From contig CAVXLG010000007.1 in NCBI GenBank assembly GCA_963762615.1, positions 26,191 through 90,190 on the forward strand: 64,000 nt of DNA. The letters are read 5' to 3'. Below are positions 1-7,883 of the stretch, piece after piece. The notes below the pieces were generated by a model. That model made no database searches. It was given only the letters and a program-made list of their open reading frames with translations, and was not told the origin of the DNA. This DNA comes from PALSA-505 sp963762615. GTDB lineage: Bacteria > Actinomycetota > Actinomycetes > Streptosporangiales > Streptosporangiaceae. Position numbers and translations under genes: made by a program. The number at the start of each line of letters is the position of its first letter. The stretch's first letter is position 1.

Positions 1-831
1 GTACCGGGCGACAACCCCACCGGGCAAGTCTTTAACTCCGCCACGAAGGCCTTCCCGGTAGGAGGCTCGAAGGGGAGCCCGGCGCTCTTCATCGTGGACA
101 CGGACTCGATCGGCTCGAAGCAGTCGCCAGGCGAGATCGCGGCCTGGAACGGCGGCGCCAAGTTCGTCGTGGAGGACAGCCCCACCGGCGGCCCGGGCGG
201 CAAGACGCCATCGGGGGCGGTGTTCAAGGGACTGGCCCAGGCCACCACCACCAAGGCAGGCCCCGAACTGTTCGCCGCGGACGTGGCCAACGCCACGGTC
301 GATGTCTTCAACAAGAACTTCGCCCCGGTTGCCACCCCGACCGAGTTCAAGGACCCGAAGCTCCCGGCGGGCTACGCCCCGTTCGGAATCCAGAACCTGG
401 GCGGGAAGATCTACGTCAGCTACGGGAAGCAGAACGCGTCGAAGACTGACGTGGTCCCCGGCACCGGCCTCGGCGTCGTCAACGTGTACAGCGTCAACGG
501 CATGCTCCTGCACCACCTCGTCTCCAACGGCCCGGCCAGCCCGCTGAACGAGCCGTGGGGGCTGGCCATCGCGCCGAAGGGGTTCGGCCCCTTCGCCGGC
601 GACCTGCTCGTGGGCAACCTGGGGAACGGCTGGATCAACGTGTTCAACCCGACAACCGGCAAGCACCTCGGCGCGCTCGACGGCCCCAGCGGTTACCCGA
701 TCGCGATCAACGGCCTGTGGGGGCTCCGGGTGGGTAATTCCACGTTCGGCGGATCGTCGTCGCTGATATTCAGCGCCGGCCCGAACGCCTACGCGAACGG
801 CGTGGTGGGCGTCCTCAACCCCGCCGGGTGA
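1..831 (+). CDS. TIGR03118 family protein, 5' end outside window
   Basis: The reading frame is open from base 1 and ends at a TGA at 829-831, so this is the C-terminal ~276 residues of a longer protein. The pattern matches the TIGR03118 family of NHL/beta-propeller-like exported proteins as I remember it: a KGLA block, a DVFNKNF-type strand, PAGYAPFGIQNLGGKIYVSY, then NEPWGLAIAPKGFGPFAGDLLVGN and a terminal FSAGPN motif. The family's biochemical role is unknown to me. A strong hairpin follows the stop. No catalytic motif is visible. The family assignment is from recall of conserved blocks, not a search. Confidence 0.75.
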   Translation, partial: VPGDNPTGQVFNSATKAFPVGGSKGSPALFIVDTDSIGSKQSPGEIAAWNGGAKFVVEDSPTGGPGGKTPSGAVFKGLAQATTTKAGPELFAADVANATVDVFNKNFAPVATPTEFKDPKLPAGYAPFGIQNLGGKIYVSYGKQNASKTDVVPGTGLGVVNVYSVNGMLLHHLVSNGPASPLNEPWGLAIAPKGFGPFAGDLLVGNLGNGWINVFNPTTGKHLGALDGPSGYPIAINGLWGLRVGNSTFGGSSSLIFSAGPNAYANGVVGVLNPAG

Positions 832-836
832 GTCAC

Positions 837-883
837 CGGCCGCGGCCCGGGGAGCAGGCGCGCCTGCGCCCCGGCCGCGGCCG
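837..883. terminator. long GC-rich hairpin after the TIGR03118 gene
   Basis: Arms 837-852 and 869-883 are complementary apart from one extra C, and the loop itself contains the palindrome GCAGGCGCGCCTGC. It begins six bases after the upstream stop codon. There is no clear T tract, as is common for actinomycete terminators. Confidence 0.55.
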
Positions 884-927
884 CCGCCGGGGCGGCCGCA
901 CGCCCTGCTAGGCCCAAGGTCATGTAG

Positions 928-1386
928 TTAGGCGCTGGCGGGGGTTGTCAATGCCTGCGGTGGCGCCAGGATGTTGATGCTGATGGTGGCCTGGTAGCTG
1001 GTCCGGTCGATGTTGGGGCCGCGGGCCTGGTATTTGGAGATGGCGCGTTTGACGATGCGGGGACTGACCCGGGGACGGCGGGCGGGCATGAGGCGGGCCA
1101 GGACGTGCCAGGCCGATGGTGCCGGTCAGGTCGATGGTGCTGCCGGCGATGACGCCGGCCGCCTGGGTGAGCTGGTCGCGGGCTGCGTGCAGGGCGATGG
1201 TGAAGCTGGCCCGGTCGGGGTCGGTGCCGGGCAGGGCGCTGGTGGCATCGGCCATGGCGGTGCGCAGGAGCTGGTAGGCGACCAGCAGGGCGTAGATTTC
1301 CTGGTCGATGCCGGCGGGGGTGCGGGCGCGCAGCACCCGGCCGCCCAGGATGGTGGATTTGATCTCCAGGTAGGCGGTCTCGCTTT
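928..1386 (-). pseudogene. IS4 transposase, 3' exon (frameshifted near its end)
   Basis: The exon begins with AAAGCGAGACC and encodes SETAYLEIKSTILGGRVLRA followed by AGIDQEIYALLVAYQLLRTAMADAT, the typical IS4 C-terminal block after the catalytic Glu. Near 1110 the frame shifts. The expected tail (HVLARLMPARR, then VKRAISKYQARGPNIDRTSY and a TAA at 928-930) is readable in another frame. The transposase is therefore inactive even after intron splicing, unless the indel is a sequencing error. Confidence 0.8.
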
Positions 1387-1427
1387 GTCGGGTAAGGCCG
1401 GCGGGTTGCCCCGCCGGCCTCCCCTCA

Positions 1428-1462
1428 GCACTGCCCGTGCGGCTTTCACCGCGAGTCAGCGC
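1428..1462 (-). ncRNA. group II intron domain V catalytic hairpin
   Basis: The 35-nt minus-strand segment starts GCGCTGACTCGCG and ends GGGCAGTGC. It folds into a lower stem (GCGCUG with CAGUGC), an internal bulge, and an upper stem GCGGU/GCCGC capped by GAAA. The CGC at the 5' base corresponds to the catalytic triad position (AGC in many introns, CGC in some classes). Confidence 0.8.
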
Positions 1463-3221
1463 AAGCAGGCCGCGAGGGCGGCGCGGGATTGCAGGCTGTG
1501 CGGCTGCGCTGGCGAGCGAGGAGTTCGCGCTGGCATGCCGCGTGGACGAGGCGGGTTTGGTCATCGTCTGGTGAGCTGGGCCGTCCGTGGTGGACGAGGT
1601 AGCCGGCGTTGATCGCCCTGCGGGCGATGTGCAGCCACCATCGTTCCCACTCGTGGGGGGATTGCGGCTGGTCGGCGGTCAGCATGGGTCCCCGGCAGAT
1701 CGGGCAGCGGCCGTCCTGCCTGGCGAGCAGGCGCAGTGTGTAGCTGTCCAGCGGGGGTGCGTCGCGCCGTCGCCGGGTGGCCCAGTACTTGGCCAGGGCG
1801 GGGTCATCTGGGGATGCCGCGCCTTTGACCATGGTGTGCCGGACGATGCCCGTCCAGGCGAACTTCACCAGGTGGGCGCCGCTGGCGGCGTCACCGAACA
1901 CCCAGTGGTCGTTCCTGAACTTGTTGTAGTTGCCGAAGTAGCGGGCCACGATCCACTTCTTCGGCTTGCTGGCGTGCCTGAAGGTCGCCCACTTGTAGCA
2001 GAGCACCCACAGATAACTGTCCAGGCTGGCGAACGTCCTGGATGAGACCACGCCCCGGTAGTAGGCCGACCAGCCCCTGATGATGGGGTTGATCTTGGCG
2101 ATGACCGCCGCCGCGTTAGCTCCGCGCAGGGCGCGGAACTCGGCGCGGAGCCGTTCCCGGACTCGCTGGATGGCCGCCTTCGATGGCTTGATCAGTAGCT
2201 TGCCGTGGTACCGCCTGATGCTGAAACCCAGGAAGTCGTACCCACCATCGATGTGCACGATTTTGGTCTTTCCCTCATTGAAGGTGAGACCCCTGGGTGC
2301 CAGCCATTCGGCGATTCTGGCCTTGACGTCCTGCGCCTGCCGCTGGCTGCGGCAGATTGCGACCAGGTCGTCTGCGTACCGGATAACCATAGGTGAGCCC
2401 TGTTGGACATTCCCGGCCTTGCTCGTGCCGGCCGGGTAGTACTGGACTCCAGCGGCTGCCTCCAGCCCGTGCAGCGCGACATTCAGTAGGAGCGGGCTGA
2501 TCACGCCGCCTTGAGGAGTTCCCTCTTCGGTCGGCGTGAATCCTTTTCCTGTCTCGATCACTCCGGCTTTCAGCCAGTCACGGATCAGGTCCCTGGCGGG
2601 AAACGACCCGAGTGCTTCGACCAGTTTGCCGTGATCGATCCTGTCGAATGCCGCTGCCAGGTCCGCGTCCAGCGCCCAGACCCGCTTAACGTTTGATGAA
2701 CAGCAAGTCTGGAAGATCGCTGCGATCGCGTCATGGCAGCCTCGGCCCGGCCGGAACCCATAGGATTTAGGCTCGAACCGGGATTCCCACTCGGGTTCCA
2801 GCGCGTTACGGACCCTGCCCTGGTGGCAGCGGTCCGCGATAACTGGAATTCCGAGCGGCCTCAGCCTTGCACGATTTCCCGCCTTGGGTATGTAAACCCG
2901 CTTGACCGGGCGGGGATGCCATGTTGAGGCGTCGCGGTGCACCCGCACCGCCAGCTCCATCCTGGCCCGGGGAGTCAGTGCTATCTCCCCGTCGACCCCG
3001 GCGGTCTTGCGTCCAGCGTTCAGCTGCGTTGCCTGGCGCACGCTGACCAGCGTGTTGCTCCAGCTGCGCAGCATGAGTTCCTGCAGGTTCCTGACCGTGG
3101 CCAGGGCCCCCTCCTGCGCCGCCTTGAAGATCCGCTGCCGCAGCCGCCGTACGTTCTCCTCGTGCAGACGCCAGTCAATGCCATCCCAGTCGAGGGTCAC
3201 GTCCTCGGGTCCGTTCACCAT
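1446..3221 (-). CDS. ltrA: group II intron reverse transcriptase/maturase with HNH endonuclease domain
   Basis: This 591-residue intron-encoded protein supports splicing and retromobility. The RT domain shows RT2-RT4 blocks (RPLGIPVIADR near 121; PKSYGFRPGRGCHDA near 151), EGTPQGGVISPLL near 233 and the catalytic YADD at 282-285. A maturase (X) domain follows (WSAYYRG, then YLWVLCYKWA). A C-terminal HNH-type segment (CPICRGPM, with later His and Cys) would nick the target strand. The ORF is uninterrupted. Oddly, its TGA stop falls inside the GAAA-capped hairpin of ribozyme domain V, so the coding and catalytic RNA sequences overlap by about 17 nt. Confidence 0.92.
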   Translation of the reverse strand: MVNGPEDVTLDWDGIDWRLHEENVRRLRQRIFKAAQEGALATVRNLQELMLRSWSNTLVSVRQATQLNAGRKTAGVDGEIALTPRARMELAVRVHRDASTWHPRPVKRVYIPKAGNRARLRPLGIPVIADRCHQGRVRNALEPEWESRFEPKSYGFRPGRGCHDAIAAIFQTCCSSNVKRVWALDADLAAAFDRIDHGKLVEALGSFPARDLIRDWLKAGVIETGKGFTPTEEGTPQGGVISPLLLNVALHGLEAAAGVQYYPAGTSKAGNVQQGSPMVIRYADDLVAICRSQRQAQDVKARIAEWLAPRGLTFNEGKTKIVHIDGGYDFLGFSIRRYHGKLLIKPSKAAIQRVRERLRAEFRALRGANAAAVIAKINPIIRGWSAYYRGVVSSRTFASLDSYLWVLCYKWATFRHASKPKKWIVARYFGNYNKFRNDHWVFGDAASGAHLVKFAWTGIVRHTMVKGAASPDDPALAKYWATRRRRDAPPLDSYTLRLLARQDGRCPICRGPMLTADQPQSPHEWERWWLHIARRAINAGYLVHHGRPSSPDDDQTRLVHAACQRELLARQRSRTACNPAPPSRPACADSR

Positions 3222-3946
3222 CGGTGTCTAACTTGCCCTTCGGTTCCGACGCTTCCGGGTGCTTGTCTTCAAAGGCTTACCTGCCCATGTCAGCGCCCCT
3301 TTCAGGGCCCGGGCACTAGTCCCGGTATCCGGCCAGTTATCCAGGAGCGACGGCTTGGAGGTGCCGCGCTGACGTCCCGGTTTCCTGTTGACTTTCGTCC
3401 CTCGGCGCCTTGTTTCCACCCGGCGCCGAGAGTGCCGTCTCCGGCACCGCCGGCATTCGCTTTCTGGGCATCCTGTTCCCGGCAGAGAATTCCGCGTTCC
3501 TTTCGGCCGGCCTACCAGACCGCCCCCAGGCGACCCGGACCCTGCCGGGGTTCCCGTGTTCCGCACGCGTGAGATACGACCGGGGTGGGTGCCTCCTATA
3601 CTCCGGGGCGGTGGTGTCCTCCCGGCCAGCGATGGGTCCCTGATCGGCACCTGCCGCTTCACAGCGGCCAGCCCTGTCATCCGCCTCACCCAATCCACCG
3701 GCGGAAGTCACGATTACGAAGCATGCGGAGATTCACCTGCATTCACCCGTCCGGTCTTCCCCTCGCCCGCCGTCGCCGGATGGAACGGCAACCGCTTCGG
3801 CTTTTACCCCGGGCTTCGCACCCCGCGGTTACCCGCGACGCACGCCAGGGCGGGGACGGTCCCGCGGACACTGGACCGGGTCATGTCCTCAACATTTGAA
3901 CCTCCAAACAACATGACCACTCACGTCGTGCGACCTCACGTCGCAC

Positions 3947-4835
3947 CCCACCGTTCGTGGTAGAGCCTGATCAGTTCGGCTGCAGGGTAGCGGCCGGGGT
4001 CGAGCAGGGTGGTGGCCAGCCGGTAGATCCCGGTGCGGCATCCGGCGCTGGTGGCGATGGTGATCTGGGCCTCGATGACGCGGACCTGGGTGGCGCCCAG
4101 CAGCGACAGGGCAGAGCCGTCGTGGTAGCGGCGCAGCACCGGCAGTTTGCGGCCGTTTTTGACCCGGACCAGGACATCAGCCTGGGTGCGGGTGATCGCG
4201 GCGATCAGGGCCGCGGCGGCGAAGTTGCGGTCGGCCAGCACGATCATGCTGGCCCGCAGGCTGCGCAGCAGGCCCGGAGCATACGTGGTCTCCCCGCTGG
4301 CCGCGGGGCCGAATACCGCGTCGATGAGGGTGCGGGTCCCGCACGCGACCAGGGCCAGCAGGCGGACCTGGGGATAGCCGGCCCCGCCGTGGTTACCGCC
4401 GTGCCGGGGAAACCGGGTCAGGTTCGCCGCGCTGTCCGGCACGGTCACGGTGGTCCCGTCGATCGCGCACACCAGCAGCCCGCGCCACCACGTGCCCCGG
4501 CACCGCGGAGCAGCGGCCGGGCCGCGTAGCAGATCAAACAGCCACCGCAGCGGCGCGGCCCCGGCCCGGCGGCGCGCCTGCGCCAGCGCGCCCGGCGTCG
4601 GCGCCGCCACCGGCAGGCCCTCCAGGCCCGCGGTCAGCTTGCGCCACACCCCCGGGTAACCCAGTTCAGGGAACAGGCAGGCCGCCAGCAGCAGATAGAC
4701 CACCACCCGCGACGGCAGGTCCCTGACCCTTGACTGCACCTTCCTGGTCTGCGCTAATGCCTCATCGACCATCTCGAACGGCACAAGCTGGGTCAGCTCG
4801 CCCAGGTGACCGGGCGCGAACCGGCCCGCGGCCAC
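3947..4835 (-). pseudogene. IS4 transposase, 5' exon
   Basis: This is the N-terminal ~297 residues of an IS4-family DDE transposase. Visible are the N-terminal helical domain (RFAPGHLGELTQLVPFEMVD, then LPSRVVVYLLLAACLFPELG), the first catalytic region (CAIDGTTVTVPDS), the second (VLADRNF) and the region leading to the last acidic residue (LIRLYHERW). The start is taken as GTG at 4833-4835; an in-frame TGA lies 11 codons upstream. The exon ends at TGG G. The missing GAA, which supplies the catalytic Glu, is completed by the first two bases of the 3' exon. If the intron splices, this part is restored. Confidence 0.85.
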
Positions 4836-4866
4836 CGTGACAGTGCGGGTGAGACCACCAGCTCAG

Positions 4867-5529
4867 CTAGGCGGCAGGCTCGCCGGCGAAGCGCACCTCG
4901 CGCTCCCAGGCACCGGGGGGCTGGGCGTGCAGCCGCCAGTAGTGCTCGGCGATGCGATCAGGATCGAACGGGGTGCCCGGGGCGACGGCACCGTCGATGG
5001 TGACCGTCGCCACGTGGATTCCCGCGGGCCCGTACTGGCGGGCCAGCAGCGTGGTGAGCGCGCGCACGCCCGCCTTGCCCAGTGACAGGCTGGTGGCGGC
5101 GGGATCGGGCTCGGGCAGCCCGCCGGTGATCACGATCGTGCCGCCGCCCGCGCCGGCCATCGCCGGCGCCAGGTGGACGGCAGCGGTCAGCGCGCCCAGG
5201 ACGTTGACCGCGTACGCGTCCAGGTACTGCTGGCGGCTGAGCTCACCGGGCCGGTCGCGCCTGATCAGCCCGGCGTTGTACACCAGGATCTCCGGCACGC
5301 CCAGCCGCCGCGCGAGCGCGTCGAGGGCGGCCGTCAGCCGGTCCTGCTGCGCGGCGTCGGCGGTCACGCCGACCGCGTCCAGGCCGGCGGCCGCCAGCGC
5401 CGACCGGGTGGCGTCGATGCTGTGCTGAGAGCGCGCGATCAGCCCGACCGGCAGGCCTTCGGCCCCGAGCCTGCGCGCGATCGACGTGCCGAGGCCCGGA
5501 CCCGCTCCGACAATGACCGCTCCGGCCAC
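4867..5529 (-). CDS. atypical short-chain dehydrogenase/reductase
   Basis: A 220-residue Rossmann-fold SDR. The start is the GTG at 5527-5529, preceded by AAGGAG at a good distance; a longer upstream frame lacks a ribosome site. Gly-rich nucleotide motif GAGPGLG is at residues 8-14 and the NAG motif at 85-87. The catalytic region reads SLSLGKAG: the Lys (about 152) is present, but the position four before it, normally Tyr, is Leu. The protein may be an NADP-binding non-canonical or inactive SDR. Substrate unknown. Its stop lies just beside the IS4 element. Confidence 0.8.
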   Translation of the reverse strand: MAGAVIVGAGPGLGTSIARRLGAEGLPVGLIARSQHSIDATRSALAAAGLDAVGVTADAAQQDRLTAALDALARRLGVPEILVYNAGLIRRDRPGELSRQQYLDAYAVNVLGALTAAVHLAPAMAGAGGGTIVITGGLPEPDPAATSLSLGKAGVRALTTLLARQYGPAGIHVATVTIDGAVAPGTPFDPDRIAEHYWRLHAQPPGAWEREVRFAGEPAA

Positions 5530-5698
5530 GAGCTCTCCTTCGCGCCACGCTCCTCCGACCGGCAACGCCGGCCCCCGGGCATCTCTTCCCGGTCAGGCCC
5601 GGGACGGCCGGCGGGCGTGGCGGCTCGCCGCGCGGGATACGGATATGGTGCGTTGAGGTGAAGGTCCGGTTCAGCCGGCCGAGGAGGGTGCATACGTC

Positions 5699-6135
5699 AT
5701 GCCCGACGAGACAACCGATCCGTCGTTCGAGCTCGAGGAGAATGACCTCGAGGACGACGGCACGCTGGACGCGTCGGACACCCTCGACGGCGACCCCGGC
5801 GACGACCCCCTGGACGCGGGCATAGAACCGCCGGACCGGTGGTCGGCCGGCGAGCGCTTCGGCACGACGCTGTCGGAGGAACGGGCCGGCGAGTCACTCG
5901 ATCAGCTGCTTGCCGAGGAAGAGCCGGAGCCCGACCCGTACGCGGAGGGCGATCTTCCCCAGGACGCCCCGCTGGCCAGCGATTACCCGGAGCCCCGGGC
6001 CGGCTCGTCGCCGAGGACGAGGGAGCGCACCCGGACACCGAGCCGGACCTGGTCGCCCGCGACATGGGGATCGACGGCGGCGCCGCCGGGGCCGAGGAAG
6101 CCGCGGTCCACATTCAGGACGAGGCCGACGTCTAG
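5699..6135 (+). pseudogene. DUF5709 family protein with one frameshift
   Basis: The acidic N-terminal part (MPDETTDPSF, then DRWSAGERFGTTLSEERAGE and LDQLLAEEEPEPDP) is in one frame. After about 5995 the family's conserved tail (GRLVAEDEG, DLVARDMGIDGGAAGAEEAA, VHIQDEADV) continues in the next frame to a TAG at 6133-6135. A GAGGAGGG ribosome site precedes the ATG at 5699. DUF5709 proteins are small, acidic, soluble actinobacterial proteins of unknown function. One missing base near CGGGCCGGC explains the break; it may be a sequencing error. Confidence 0.75.
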
Positions 6136-6240
6136 CCGCGCCACCGCAAGGACAGGCCGCTCGACGCGGGTCGGTCACCAGCGCCGAGGAGGCAGCGGGG
6201 CGGCCCAGGGTGCCGGGCCGGGAGGAGGCCAGAAGTCGCG

Positions 6241-7812
6241 GTGGACCGCAAGTGGTGGACGCTGCTGGTCGTCTGCGCGGCGACCTTCATGCTCCTGCTG
6301 GACGTCACGATCGTGGTCGTCGCGCTGCCCGAGATCCAGCACGGCCTGCACGCGACCTTCGCCGACGTGCAGTGGGTGCTCGACGCCTACGCGCTCGCCC
6401 TCGCCTCGCTGCTGCTGACCTCGGGCTCGCTGGCCGACCGGTACGGGCGGCGGCGGCTGTTCCTGATCGGCCTGGTCGTCTTCACGCTCGGCTCGCTGCT
6501 GTGCGGGCTGGCTCAGTCCCCGCTCATGCTGACCCTTTCCCGGGCCGCCCAGGGGGTCGGCGGGGCCATCTTGTTCGCGACGTCGCTGGCGCTGCTGGCG
6601 CAGAGCTTCCACGGCAAGGAGCGGGGCATCGCCTTCGGGGCGTGGGGAGCGATCACCGGCATCGCCACGTCGCTGGGCCCGATCCTCGGCGGGGTGATCA
6701 CCAGCGGCATCAGCTGGCGGGGGATCTTCCTGGTCAACCTGCCGATCGGGATCGCGGCCATCGCCATCACGGCGTGGCGGGTGCAGGAGTCCCGGCAGCC
6801 GCGCGCGTCCCGGCCGGACTGGGCGGGCTTCGCCTCGCTGACCGCGGGCCTGGTGAGCCTGGTCTACGGGCTGATCCGGGCGGGCGAGATCCGCTGGGGT
6901 GATCCGGGGGTGATCATCTTCCTCAGCCTCGGCGCCGTCCTGCTAGCCGTGTTCGTCCTGGTCGAGCGCCGGGCGGATCATCCCATGTTCGACCTGTCGC
7001 TGTTCCGCACGCCCACGTTCGTGGGCGGGTCGATCGCCGCGTTCACCATGAACGGCTCGCTGTACGCGGTGCTCGTCTACCTCGTGCTCTACCTGCAGGA
7101 CGACCTCGGCTACTCAGCCCTGGCCACCGGCGAGCGGCTGCTGCTGATCAGCGGGGCGGGCATGGTCGCCTCGGTGATCTCCGGCCGGCTGAGTAGTCGC
7201 GTGCCGGTCCGGTGGCTGATCGGGCCCGGCCTCGTCCTGGTGGGCATCGGGCTGCTGCTCATGTCGGGCCTGACCGGGACGAGCGGGTGGGCTCATCTCG
7301 CCCCGGGCTTCCTCGTGGCGGGCGTGGGCAGCGGCCTGGTCAATCCCCCGCTGGCGTCCACCGCGGTCGGGGTGGTCGAGCCGCAGCGGGCCGGCATGGC
7401 GTCCGGCGTGAACACGACCTTCCGGCAGGTCGGCATCGCCACCAGCATCGCCACGCTGGGGTCCATCTTCACCGCCTCGCTGCGGCACCAGATCGGCCAG
7501 GGCCTGTCATCCATCCCCGCCCTCGCCGGGCGCGGGCCGCAGGTCGCAGCCGCCCTGCAGCAGGGCGACCCGGGCCGGGTGATCGCCGCCGCGCCGGCCG
7601 CCGCCCGGAGCCGGCTGATCAGCGTCATCCACTCAAGCTTCGCCAGCAGCGTGAACGACTTGTTCATCGTCACCGGGGGCCTGGCCCTGGCGGGCGCGGT
7701 GTGCGCGCTGGCCCTCATCCGAACCAGGGACTTCGTGGCCTCTGCGCCGGATCCCGGCCAGGCCGAGCCCGCCCCGCCGCAAAGCGCCCAGTCCGCACCC
7801 CGGGCGCCCTGA
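6241..7812 (+). CDS. DHA2-family (14-TM) MFS drug exporter
   Basis: A 523-residue MFS permease of the EmrB/QacA type, proton-driven and probably exporting drugs or metabolites. The N terminus has the family pattern: TFMLLLDVTIVVVALPEIQ (TM1 with the D-x-T-I-V motif C-like stretch), QWVLDAYALALASLLLTSG, then motif A SLADRYGRRRLFLIG and the TM5 motif with GPILGGVI. About 14 hydrophobic segments are visible, and the tail is Pro-rich. Start is GTG at 6241. The next gene, another MFS pump, begins 71 nt downstream in the same direction, suggesting co-transcription. Substrate cannot be inferred. Confidence 0.9.
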   Translation: MDRKWWTLLVVCAATFMLLLDVTIVVVALPEIQHGLHATFADVQWVLDAYALALASLLLTSGSLADRYGRRRLFLIGLVVFTLGSLLCGLAQSPLMLTLSRAAQGVGGAILFATSLALLAQSFHGKERGIAFGAWGAITGIATSLGPILGGVITSGISWRGIFLVNLPIGIAAIAITAWRVQESRQPRASRPDWAGFASLTAGLVSLVYGLIRAGEIRWGDPGVIIFLSLGAVLLAVFVLVERRADHPMFDLSLFRTPTFVGGSIAAFTMNGSLYAVLVYLVLYLQDDLGYSALATGERLLLISGAGMVASVISGRLSSRVPVRWLIGPGLVLVGIGLLLMSGLTGTSGWAHLAPGFLVAGVGSGLVNPPLASTAVGVVEPQRAGMASGVNTTFRQVGIATSIATLGSIFTASLRHQIGQGLSSIPALAGRGPQVAAALQQGDPGRVIAAAPAAARSRLISVIHSSFASSVNDLFIVTGGLALAGAVCALALIRTRDFVASAPDPGQAEPAPPQSAQSAPRAP

Positions 7813-7876
7813 AAGACTGCGGGCGCCCGGAGAAGATCGCGGGGGCCGGACAAGACTGCGAGCGCCCGGAGAGGAA
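7813..7876. repeat. imperfect short tandem repeat between two MFS genes
   Basis: Between the two exporter genes lie imperfect units of the form GACTGCGGGCGCCCGGAGAA and GACTGCGAGCGCCCGGAGAG, with a diverged copy (GATCGCGGGGGCCGGACAA) in the middle. They extend up to the ribosome site of the second gene. Confidence 0.5.
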
Positions 7877-7883
7877 CGGCCCC

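Larger units (their letters stand above)
1387..3946 (-). mobile_element. group II intron with RT/maturase-HNH protein
   Basis: On the minus strand the intron starts GTGCGACGTGAGG, matching the bacterial group II GUGYG consensus. It ends with a domain VI-like hairpin (a long GC stem closed by a GCAA loop) followed by ...CCCGAC. Removing 1387-3946 joins TGG-G to AA-AGC-GAG-ACC, giving HERWESETAYLEIK, the expected continuous IS4 transposase. This makes the boundaries precise. The ribozyme 5' part (domains I-III) occupies about 3222-3946, where I see no protein gene. The intron lies in a transposase gene, a common landing site for bacterial group II introns. Confidence 0.88.
913..4835 (-). mobile_element. 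IS4-family insertion sequence carrying a group II intron
   Basis: An IS4-type transposase gene lies on the minus strand, with its 5' exon at 3947-4835 and its 3' exon at 928-1386. A 2560-nt group II intron separates them. The IS sits between the TIGR03118 gene and an SDR gene. I could not define terminal inverted repeats. The hexamer GCTAGG occurs at both flanks (907-912, 4866-4871), but it is too short to call a target duplication with confidence. Confidence 0.7.

Noticed and set aside
907..4871. GCTAGG on both sides of the IS4 element as a target duplication.
   Set aside because: Six bases is shorter than usual for IS4, the ends show no clear inverted repeats, and CTAG-type words at stop codons can match by chance.
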